Part shown: in pieces, positions 12,401 through 25,100 of the stretch
Layout: each line of letters starts with the position of its first letter
How positions within the stretch are numbered: position 1 is the first letter of the stretch
Assembly (NCBI GenBank): GCA_025642065.1
Contig: JAODUP010000674.1
Span: 154,001-218,000 of the forward strand
Origin: Paralvinella palmiformis
Lineage: Eukaryota > Annelida > Polychaeta > Terebellida > Alvinellidae
Direction: 5' to 3'
DNA length: 64,000 nt
Program-made: the position numbers and the translations under genes
Notes under the pieces: generated by a model
What the model was told of the DNA's origin: nothing
Seen by the model: only the letters and a program-made list of their open reading frames with translations
Database searches by the model: none

Positions 12401-15400
12401 TGAATGCATTTATATCATTAGGTTATTATATTTATGATAATAATAATTTTTTATTATAATGATCACCAATACTTAAATACTCACAACATCATTCTGGTAC
12501 TATTATTAACACACACAGACACACACACACACACACACACACACACTATATCTTGTCTGAACTGGGCATTCACACACATTTAAAAAATAATTTCAGATAT
12601 CAATTGTGGTCTTATTGTAGACCAAAGACTGAAATATGGAGAAACAGACTGACAGGAGTAATGAAAAAAATATGGCAACTCAACGAATGGAGAGAGGTTG
12701 CTTAGTCTCACGCCTAATCTTTTATTATTTAGTGGTAGTTGTGATACAGATACTGTCTAGAAATGATAAATATAAACATTTGTAGCATTTAAAACAAAGT
12801 TTATGGAGAATTTATTCATTTAACATCTTTGCTATATATTACACAAACTTTAAAATAATTTCATATTGAAGTGTTTCAATACTTATCATAGAATTAATTT
12901 ATAATTTTTGAGGTGTTCAAACATTTCCAATCATATACAGCATCATGGGTGTGATCCTCGGTTGGTGCACACGCAAGGTACAATATCCATTTAAGTGGGC
13001 TGTTCAGAAGTCATGGTACGGGTACATCTAGTCATTTGACCAAGTAAAAGCCACACACAAGTAGTACATAACTGACTGAGTGAAAGAATCTATGCCGTAC
13101 CTTAAGCATGAGATGGTTGTATCATCATTCAAGATGTGCAGGACATCAAACTTTAAAAATGGTCGTAAGGACCTTCTGGATGCTAATCCTGGTGTTCTGC
13201 CTCTTGAACTAATCAACACAGATGACATGACTAACTTTGCTGGATTAGCTAGTGCAGATGTTACATCATCTACTGACAAACTGAAGAACTTTGCATTGTA
13301 AAATTGTTGGTCATTGTAAACTGTTTTAATATTTTAAATTTGTGTTTTTGCTTGAGTGTATTTTCCCCTATTTTGAATGCGATTATTGCAGATGAATGAT
13401 GCATCTGTCCGAACTGCTTTGACCAAACTGCTGCCAGCTGGCAATTGAAAATCGAAGCTATCACAAAAGAGTGGCATGGGATGTTAATAAAACTAGACTA
13501 GCAATAAAAGAGTCTTTTGAGATATAATGCCCTTTTGTGTCACTCACTCCCCCCCCCCACAATAAAGCATGTTTGTGTGAGCTATAGTTGGAACAAAATT
13601 GCTACATCTATGCCTACTAGTCTTATTAAATAAATTATGATTAATTTTCACCAAACTGTTATTTGGATCTCACAAACATACCCGTCTTTATGTAATAATA
13701 CTTGATAGTCATGCTGTTAACTACCGGTACCTCCAGATGATTAGTGATAATATACAAATCACTGCTCACATTGCAAACCTTGCTTGCCACTTGCCGTGAA
13801 ACAATTAATTAATAACGCTTGCCAGTTAAAGTTATAAGCAGGCGTGTTTGGTGTGACAAGTTTGTTTATTAGTTATAACATCAAAGCAAAATCTGTGTGT
13901 GTGTGTGTATTGCTGCCGGTGAAGAAATTGATATATTGATGACACACTTGCTGACACCATGAGTTTGAAATGACTGGGTCAACATTTTCGTGAATGACGA
14001 CAATTTTGAGGGATTTCAAGCCAATACTTGACCTCGACTTATATGGTGAGCATATGCCCGAGGAAAGAACTACAGGGTCAAAAATTGACCTTATCTGCCA
14101 GGTCGACTTATACACGAGTATATATGGTACCATTCCATACCTAATCATAGCATGCTCTGGCATCTGTTGTGGCATTTTCTTTAGCCTCTTAAGCTCCTTC
14201 ATAGCAGCTTGATGAGCTTCTTGTGACATGGCAGCAGTTCTGTACAAAGAATAATATATACATATTGGTATATATATATATATATATATATATATGGTGA
14301 ATACGACAGATTAAAAGCCCAAGCTCTTATTTGTTTGTACTAGGGCTGCTATTTGAAATCAGGCCCATATTTGAGATTGCATCATATTATATTCAAACCC
14401 TCTTGACCATTCATAAAAAAAAAAACATCCTTAGCGGATGACCTGATAACAGTAATTTACAAAAACATGAACATCACCAAATACAAACTGGCTAATAAAC
14501 TAATTCTTTAATAAACAAGTAAAATAAATGGGAGTTCAGTCTGTTGTATGCAGACAGTTGAAAATTTTAGTCACTGCTTTATTTTTTGTGTTGTTTTTCA
14601 TTGTTCATTATACACCGACTGACTAAAAACCACAATAAGGGCAGTCTTTATGCGCTAGTCACTAGTTCGTACACTAATGAAGTAAATGGTTTAAAATCAT
14701 GTCTTTGTGAATAATTAGTGTTCCTCTAAGTTTTACATGCACTAATTGGGTGATCACTGAAATGATTGGGTAATTAGTATGTCACACACTGGATACTGGA
14801 TTAACTGAACAACATAAAAATCAACCAAAAGTCACAGCTTTTGTACAATGATTCTTGTTAATTTGGCAGATGCTGGTTGTATAAAAATTTAATGAAGTCA
14901 GGGTTGATTTGGCACATGCCGGCAAATGCATTAAACAGACAACTGAAGTGACGAACATCTCATAAAGTCATGGTTTTATGTACCGGCAGGTTGTTTTTTG
15001 GAGTTTGGGATGTTCTTTCAGTTGGCTGTTTATTACTAAACAATTTTTGATGAAATACACAGTTTGACATAGAGGTCTTGCCTCTAGCATTTTCTTACCC
15101 ACACATTTACATACTGTTAGAGTTAGACAATATCTTTTGTGGAATAATACAGCTATCCTTTCTTGAATGTCTGAAGGTAAATAATCTTTCAAAATTCAAA
15201 ACTACACAACCAGCTTTCTAAATAGAGACAGCTGTGATATGTGTGAAATAAGATAGCCCTGCTTCTCCTTGTAATAACACAGTTATAGATGTAGTGATAG
15301 GGTTGATACAAATATATTAATTATATCAGAAACTAATTTGATCATTGACATGAAATGGGCAATAAGTGGCATTTATTTATTTTTATAATGTATTACCTTT

Positions 15401-18400
15401 GGCCATTATTCTGACTGTCTTTGCCAAATATTATAAGATGACGGTTTTTGCACTCCCTGACTGAAGAGTCACACATATTAAATAAAAATGTATAGGTCTA
15501 AGAGTGTATAAATTGATGGATGAATAGATTTGTGAAAATATAGGTTTTTATTCATGTGTAGGTTTTAGTATTCTGAGTTAAAGCTAACACACACACACAC
15601 ACTAAAATATGAAAATGAATGCACAATTGGTGGGCCTACCCTTGCAGGTCACAGGTATCGGTGTGGTGGGTGGTAGGAATGTCAAAATTTAATTATAACA
15701 GTAACAAATACATCCCGAAGATTACTGTTGCACATTTAATGATTTTCACAGGTCAATCAAATTGTGGCTTCATCACTGAAACACTTTGTATTATTCATTA
15801 TATTGCTGAATGCAAACAATGTCATGGTGTAGTGTCATATGTCGGTTGTCAGAGCGGTACCTCAGCTATGATTTTGAACTGATTTCAGTTGCTTATCCTC
15901 GACGTTGGTCACACGAAGACATATATGGCCAAGGGGTGACTCCTGATGGAAAAATATCTCAGAAACACAGATATGAGCCAGATCTGAAGTCTCAACGGGG
16001 AGGTTTGTAGTGCAGTGCTCTAACCACCACATTACTGGAATGCCCCAAATTTTAGCTATAAATATAGAGCCTTCAGCAACTAACAATCTGAACCGATGAA
16101 ATGTACAATATCAAGTGTACTCGTACCAACATGCTCAAACAACTTGAAATGTTAGCAGCAGAATAACATACAATAACCCCACTGATCCCTCTATCATCAA
16201 CGAAACACTGTGTGTTGTGGCAACAGCTGCAACCAGTTAGGGTAACTTGAGTTTGGTTGGACAAGAGCTTGATCCAATGGTTCTGGTGTGAACAACGTTT
16301 TTGTTCTTGAACAGTTAATGGCAACGAATTTTGGAGAATATATCCATTCATATTCTTTGTATAAAATTACATAATATATTATGTTGCTTGTGTATGTGTG
16401 TAAAAGTAAGTATTATATATAATTATATATTACCTGTATACAAGCAAATGCGATATACATAAAATTGATAATAATATGGCAGATGATTTGTAAATCTTTT
16501 TGGTGTCAGTGTGGAGTAGGATGGGACAGTTGTTTGGTAAGAAACTATCACCTGAACTGATATATAGCACACACACACACACACAGATAGATAGAAAGAG
16601 AGAGAGAGTACAACTGTGATGGTCACCTAATTTTGCTCTGTAACTCTGCGATCTCATCAACATCATCATCTTCGAGGCTATCATCTTCCCCCTCTCGGAT
16701 GTGTTTGATAGATTTCTTTAAGACGATTGGCTGTGATCTGACCATGCTATTGCCATGAGATGTCTGAGCTTTCTGCAACAACCTCAGAGCCTAGAAACAG
16801 GACATATAATTGACACACATCATGAACAAAAACCAGAACCAATGATGCTCACTTCATTAAGCATCCAACATGCAGAGCAGGTGGTCCTAGTAAAAAATAC
16901 CCAAATGGTATGTCCATCAAAAGTTCAAATTCTCCCTGAGCTTACATCGTGTCTCCTTCAGTCAGTGACTGACTGGCTTGTTAGGCATTGGCATTCATCA
17001 GACCAGAGATATATGTAAACTGTGGGCCATTCCAGAAATGAGATGATGAAGCATTTTACTGATGGGTGAAACAAACCACAGATAGAAGCACTACTAGTAT
17101 TCAAATTGACAAAACGAGGTCTACAGTGCAGTGATCTGTGGGATACCCTGAATTCATTGACTGATTACAGTAAAAATCAACCAGTGCATATTCTGAACAA
17201 AAGCTTTGAGCTTCTTTTGAACACATCACCAAAACAGTTTCCAGTGATATCAATATAGTGGTATTTAAAATTATGGGAAATTTTGTTCTGTTCTGATATG
17301 AAAAAAAGTTAAATTAAATCAGGGCATTTTTTTAATGAGAAACAATTCCATTTCACAGCAAGTAAATTCTTAATACAGGTCAAAACAGGAAATAGTAGAC
17401 AAACAACTTAAGCTCATTTCTGTGTATTAGAATCCTTTGAACACGGCAGCACAAATTTGAAAGCCTGTTCATTCTTATAATGGCACACATTCTAATCCAT
17501 TGTTTAATGTCATACCTTCCCATGAGATTCATATAACAATTCATTTCAATTCCCAAGTAGCCATTTAGCAATATATTGCAGGTGAGACCATTGCCAAGGT
17601 TAAACAGCCACACTGGAATTAATAGGCAATTCCAATTCTAAAATTGCTTATTTTAAAAATAAATGGAATTGGAATTGATAAATTGGAATTGAAGTTTGCC
17701 ACAGAAGAATTAAATCCACAAATTAATTTACCACTTCATTTTTTAATTCAGAAATATTTCTTCTATGGGAGAAAGTAGTAGGTAAAAAGAGTCAATAAAA
17801 ATGGAATTGATCAATTTGGAATTGCAACTGATAAATTTGATGTAGAATTGACCAAATGGAATTGAGTGGATTTGGAACTGACAAACATGGAATTGATCCC
17901 ATATCTGATTTCTACCACTGAAGTTATTTTGGAAGAAATAATTTAATTTTAACCGTAGTAAAATTTATGTGGATTTAAAATGCGGATTTCAATAGTTACT
18001 CTAGGAAATACCCAACTGATGTTCTACTTCTGAGGCTATATCTCTGGGGAGAGGAGATTGCCGCGACATCAGCACACCATTATTAATATTTTCAGCGTTA
18101 CACGCGTTGCCATTTAATATCGGATCGGTGACCGTGAAGTTACCTCTATCTGCCTTATGAGGAGAGGCAGAGTTGCACTGAATCGCTCTGCAAGATCAAT
18201 GGCATCTAAGACCTGAATCTTCTCAGCGTACGAAGCTTTGATGATCGAAGCACAGATGTCAGGAAGGTGTTGGCTGGGCAGGCTGTCCAACATTTTCTGG
18301 CAATTAAAAAAACAATACTTTTGAGGTATTTATAGATCAACAAAAATGTTATATGAATCATATGTTTACTGGTATATCGTGATTATCATTTGGATAATAC

Positions 18401-18673
18401 CATTGAACCTATGTCACAAAGCAATAGTTTAGGGTTACTATAAATCTGTACTATATTTATTTATGACTGAACAATTTGATTGGCCTGAATCAGGTAATGA
18501 ATTCCTATACATGGCCAATTGGTTTGCAAATATTTTATCCGTAATAGCTAAATATAAAGGTTGTAGTTCATGCAATATATTTTCCTCATATACAGTCTAT
18601 ACAACATTAGGTTTAAATCATAAGTTAATGTTACCATTTTAGCTTTGCAAAATTGCTTAGATCTGACCAATTT

Positions 18674-18718
<45 letters not shown>

Positions 18719-19062
18719 CTAATCAAGTATATCTCATGTAACATTTCTAGGTCTTTCTAGGTGAATATTTACCCAAAATTAATTTTTCAACTATACATTA
18801 TGGGAAATACTTGATACACAAAACTATTTGCTATACACATGAAAACTTTAAACACGCATTTGTTTAAACATGCAAAGTTTGTGTAAAAACGTCTTCCACA
18901 CAATAAAAATCAAATTATAAATTAAATCCTCATTTTGGGTCAAAACAGTCTGAACTAAACAAAGAGAAACAAGGATATAACAGCTCTATTTACAAGTAAT
19001 TAGTATTATACTATACCTATAGCATAATGCCTATACAGATAATTAGCATGAGTGAGTGCTAA

Positions 19063-19109
<47 letters not shown>

Positions 19110-22100
19110 ACAATGATGTTTAAAAGATATTTCCTACATGCATCATTGATAAAATAAGCCATAACAGTCTAGCCTTCTCCAAATTATTTTGCCCAGTCTC
19201 ACTTCAAGAAGTGAGGTGCAGTTATTTAAAATTTCCACAAGAGTCAATTCATATAATTTGATACACAGCTACACGTAAGCCATAAAAGTTGATCCAAAAC
19301 TAATCATCGTTCAGTATTCACACCTTTAGCTTAGCTACAACTGGTATTGAGATATCTAACATGTCCACCAATTTTGAAGCCTGATCACGAAAATTATCAG
19401 CAATTTCTGTAAGTTCTGCATTAGCTTTCATCTCTTCATCTGGAAAAGAAACAAATGAAATCAATTATAAATGCTCGCCTCCCCGACATCAACCAATAGA
19501 AATACTGGGTCAATTCAAATTATGGAAATGATAATCAGTTAATATTTCAGATTTGGAACCAATAAACCCCACTGAATAAATTATTTTTTTGTATGCTGAA
19601 TTTTAATGGTGAAAAGAATCTGTGAATATCCCAGTGATATATTGTTTGTGAACTAATTAATAGCCAGGCAGGAATTGTTAATATAATTTGGATTATGCTG
19701 CATGTCACAAGGTCATGGACTGTGAATCACAGTTATGACTGGCCATATTCACTAGCTTAGTATGATTTATATTTGATTTAACTGTTACAATGAGATACAG
19801 GGTCAATTCAATTCAACAACAATTCCAGAATTGGAATTGCTTAATTTGTTTAATGGAATTGGTAAATTTGGAATTGAAACTTGCCACAAAAAATTAAATC
19901 CACAAATTAATTTACCATTTAATGTTTTAATTTAGAAATAGTTCTTCCATGACAACCCTACTTGGAATGCTACTACTCATAGTTGGTATATCAAGTAGGT
20001 ACTCATAGTAGGTAAAAATGGAACTGGAATTGATCAATTTGATGTGGAATTGACCAAATGGAATTGAAACAATGGAATTGACCCCATGTCTGGCCTCTGA
20101 ACAGCTTGCTGGAAATAGGGTGCTTAGTATATGCTTTATTATTATTGTATGCTAGCAGGAATTTAGTTTAGACAAAATTATCTTTTAGTACAATGTAAAA
20201 TTAGACCTGATCGTATCACAGAGGCACAAATACATCACATGACCAATACATCACATGACCATTACAGGATGAATAAATATTTTGTGAAAAATACTTTTGG
20301 ACACATCATCAAAACTTTGTTAATGATTCTAATTTCTGAGCTGATAGAATCAGTGCAATGTTTTTATTAATAAGACGGCCGACTGGTTTTTCCTTCTATT
20401 TAATGCAAACACTGTGTTTCAAACAAGAATTTCTCTGAGATAATTTGTTTCACGGGAAATGATGGTTGGACACTCAATAATATAAGTGTTCAAGACAATT
20501 TCCTTTGAAGTGATTATGAATACACTATGTTGATACATCATGATGTCATACAGCTAAGACTACTTAGCATAGGAAAATTTTTCCAAAATGCCATAATCAC
20601 TAAAATGGCAGCAACATTTTCACTTACCAACTTCATCTCCTGGCAACTTATCGAGCTGCATCACTCGAGCTACAAGATATGGTGTCTCCTGCAGTACGCT
20701 CTCCACTTTAAAGCGACACAGGCCTGTTACTAGTAGTGTGTACGATGGTTGGGGCCAGTTGGTTCCTGTAACCTGAACCACTACAGCGGCTGTACCAACC
20801 GAGTGAAGGCTGTTTAATTCATCTTTCTGTAAGAAGAGGCAGTATGCAAGACTTCCTGAGACAGTGCTATAAACACACTTATCAGGCAGATTTATCATGT
20901 GTAACCAGGTAGCTTATGGATTGGATTAACCCACCTTGTCAGTGGTTTGTAATCTGTTGAGTTTATGAGTCCAGCCTTCCCCCAGAAATGTTGCTGTTTT
21001 AGTTTGTGTGTACGTGATAGGCTAAATGGAATAAGTGACCCACACAGGTAATAAACCGAAGTGAAAGATGAATCATCCTTCAGATGGCCAGGATCTGCAC
21101 CTCAGTACTTGAAGATTCTGGCCACCAGCACAACCACTTAGGCCAAAGATGGGCACAATCCAAGGAAATGGCTAGCTAACATACTTCACGAAATAATGAC
21201 AAATGAAAAAATGGCAAAAAGACCACAAAATCCATGACAATACAATTGCCAAAGTTAATTGGTATGGTGGCATGATGGCTATTTTCATTGAAAATTTTAA
21301 AGTGTTGCTGTTTTACAGCCACATACATGCAGATGATAGGCTAAATGCCAGAGCCAAAGTTGAAGTGAAAGATCTGTCTGACATAGGCTAGCTGGGTCTA
21401 ACTGGTAGTGCGTTAGATCACATATCACTACCACCTGAGTTCAAATCTAGGCCTTTGGGCATATATGAAGGGTGTTTCATTTCTGACTGAGCTTCTTTAC
21501 CTTTGGAGGTTGCTCGGCCCATTTAGCTTACCATGTGCACAAAAGTGGCTGTAAAACATCAATCGTCATATTGGTTTGTGGCTAAATGCACTACCAGCCA
21601 GGTCATTCAGCCTCCCCATATCAACACAAAGCTGGAAGATTTTCATGCTCAGGTTGTTTTTATTATGGAACAGCACAATTTCAAGTTCTTGTGCTTTAAA
21701 ACTTTGTGAGAAAATATTGAGATTTTGTACATATACAGATCAGTCAAAAATATGTAATGAACATTATATACATAGACTGGCAGTAAAAAGGTTCTTTAGC
21801 TGTAATGATGGCTTACTGTGTTTCCTGGTTCTTTAGGAACTACTCCTATAATGGTACTGCTCAGTGTGCTATGTCGAAGTAGACGACTTTTAACCATATT
21901 CATGCTGAAATGGAAAGAATTATAATTAGCAGAAATGGACATGTTGCCTCTATGGTTTATATCTACCATTTGGGAAAATACTATAGGACATCCTTGATAA
22001 TAATTAATGGAGATCATTCCCCTCATAGTCCATTCCTTGACATTATGAGTGCAGTGTTTCCCCTTGGTAAAAAGGAGAGCGATGGCGGAAGTCAGTCATG

Positions 22101-25100
22101 GGGGTCCGACCTATTGCTTCTCTACGCAAAGTATCATGCAGTACTGGTATGTGATTTGTGTGATTCCACATAAACGTTTTCCTGTGCATTTTCAGTCTTT
22201 TTTGCCAAACATTAATACAATAAAAATACACAATGGAAAAAATCCCAAACAAACAATAGGTGTGTGTGATAGGGTGGCCAGATGTCCGGCTTTGTGCTGG
22301 ACTGTATGGGTTTTGAGCTTGTCATCCTCCATCCAGGGACAGATTAAGCCGGATCTGTTTCGATTTTCACACGTTGTAAGAGGACCCTAATTTCTCAGAA
22401 CAATGTCCAGCCATATATAGAAAACTCCTGGAGATGGCAAGTAAAGGACAAAAATGCAAGAAATAAACAGCTCATGATAGGATACCTTTTTTAAAATAAG
22501 GGAACCTTTAGCACATCCGCTTCAATTGGGTTAAAAATAAATATTGATATTCATTTATTTTACTTCTGTGTAATAATAAACGGCTCGTGTTTCTATATGC
22601 ACTTTTTAGTGATGATTACATCTTTAGACTTCGAACGTGCAACAACTCAACATGAAACTGTCCACTAAATTCTCAAACATACAGTGACTGGGACTTGTTA
22701 GCATGGCAGATAGCCTGGTTGGATAATCTTAGCAACTATATAGGAATTATAATCGTTGCGTAGTTATTTCTGTAGTCATGCCTCTGCAATAGATGAATAA
22801 ACAGTTACGTGTTGTTACAAAAACTCAATATATAGGTGATCAATCCGAAAACCTAAAGATCATGGGCTGATATTGTTGCCTGTTAAGCCAATGACCTTTG
22901 AGGCATGTGAACTTTACACTTTGTGATCACGTCACTAACTAGAGCATCGGATTAAATAATCATGGTTATCATGATTAAGTTTGGCTTCGAAAGACAACAG
23001 CGAAAACACACCTAATTATTTAGTTTTTTGTTCATATATTCATTATTAATGTTGTAAAACAATACTAATGTATTTCCCACTAAAAATTATCCCAAATAAT
23101 ATCTTCCCTTTTAGTCTGACCCGTATATAATACGCTTTCGCTTTTGACGACGATTTCATGGTATCAAAAGTGCAGCTTATTCATGAGTATGTATAGTAAG
23201 CGGATTTATTTCACAGACAATATTTTTTCCATGACATTTCCTGATTTGGCAAAATTCAAGGACATTTCCAGGACCTGGAAAATTTATTTGATATTTTCCA
23301 GATCAGGTAGGAACCTTGAATATTGTATATTCACAAATTTAGATGACTGCCATGTAGATACCTTTTTCAGACATAAATGCAGGCATAAAATACACCATTT
23401 TTCAGAACTGTACAAGAAATATGAGCTAACAACATCTAACAACAACTTTAGCTACCTTAAAAATGCTGGCTGGGATATAAATTAACTGTACATGTGTAGC
23501 CTGTAGTGTAAGGGGAACTGTATATTTTAAAGCAATTCTAACTTATTTGTCTTGATGTATATTGTTACGTGACTGTTATTATCATGTTACTCTTCATTGG
23601 ATTAATTCTAGCATAAGCAATGCAACTGCAGTTACATATATTACATCACATGATACAGTTTATGTAAAAACGGCCCTGATTGGCTGTAAGCTAGTGGAGT
23701 TTACCTGACTATTAGTTGTAAATGATGACGAATGTGTTTCTCTTCTACATTGTAATTATATTCTATATTTGGACATTAAACCATATTACGCCAGTCTCAG
23801 ATTACGTAACATGATGGGAGCGATGAGCACCAGTTGATTGAAACGAACCAGGAACTTTCGAAAAGGGAAGAAGAATTATTCGTTATACCACATGTCAGAA
23901 AGGTATCATGTCATGTGTCAAGTTATACTGCTGCTCTCAGTGTGTGCATCACATTTAACACTATTCATAGATGTCTTTGTGGTGTGAATAACTTAATTGC
24001 AATATACATTGTTGTCAACCTTTATCGCCAAAGTTAATTCCTGTAATTGTTTTGATTTTGTTACATCTGGGTTGGTGTGACTCAACAAACTTCCTCCTAT
24101 ACATCCTCCTCAAGCACTCAATATAGGGACAATACAGACAAATGTAATAACCAACTTATCTACCCACCGAAGAGCATATCAGACAGTGTTACTGTTACAG
24201 TAGGAGATGAGGGACTCCGGGTGTATAATGGTTTTTCACATTTGATACACCAAAAGAAGAATGAACAACAGATGAAATTATTGTCAAATTCGATACATTA
24301 CTTATGAAAGATATATATTTAACTAGAGAGTACAACAAGAGGATGAAACTTTTGAGTGTTTCCTAGCCAACATACGGGGTTTAGTTAAAACATGCCAACA
24401 CTGAGAACTGTGTTAAGTCCATAGTGTGTGATCAAATAATTCTGAGAGTTCGAGATCCAGATACTCAAGCTGTATTACTGAAGGAACGTGATTTAACTTT
24501 GAAAACATGCATAGACACTTGCAAAGCAGCTGAAAATGCTAACTCTCATGCATGATCACCCAAGCCTGAAACTGTTAACAAGGTTACAGTTAGGAGGGAT
24601 ACAGGTGCAAGGCAGGAACCAAATAAAAGGAAATTTTCAAGAGATTGCAACAAACAAGAACGGGAACGCAAATACTGCAACTATAAACACAGAATGAAGA
24701 AGGTCTCGCATACGGAAAAACTTGCAACCTGTGCAAACAAAAGAACCACTTTGCTGTCAAGTGTCCCAAGAAAAGTGACAGAAGAGTTGACAAGAGAGTC
24801 CATCTTGTCACTGGCAACTCTTGAAGTGAGGAATGGATTTATTCCATCGACAATACTTCAAAAGATGACAAAACTGTCAAATGTCATATGGTCATGGGGC
24901 AGGAAAATGTTGTTTTCCAAATTGATACTGGGTAATCTGTAAATATGTTACCATCAAAATATGCAAGCAACATATCCAGCAATGTGAAGAAATTAAGAAT
25001 GTGGAACAATTCAGAGTTATCTTCATGTGGTGAATGTTGTCGTACAATCTGTAACCCAAAGAACAACAAAAAGTGTTCTGTGAACTTTGATGTTTATGAG

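Noticed and set aside
13080..13301. Plus-strand 73-codon frame
   Set aside because: No recognisable similarity, no supporting splice sites, and it lies inside LONP2 intron 7.
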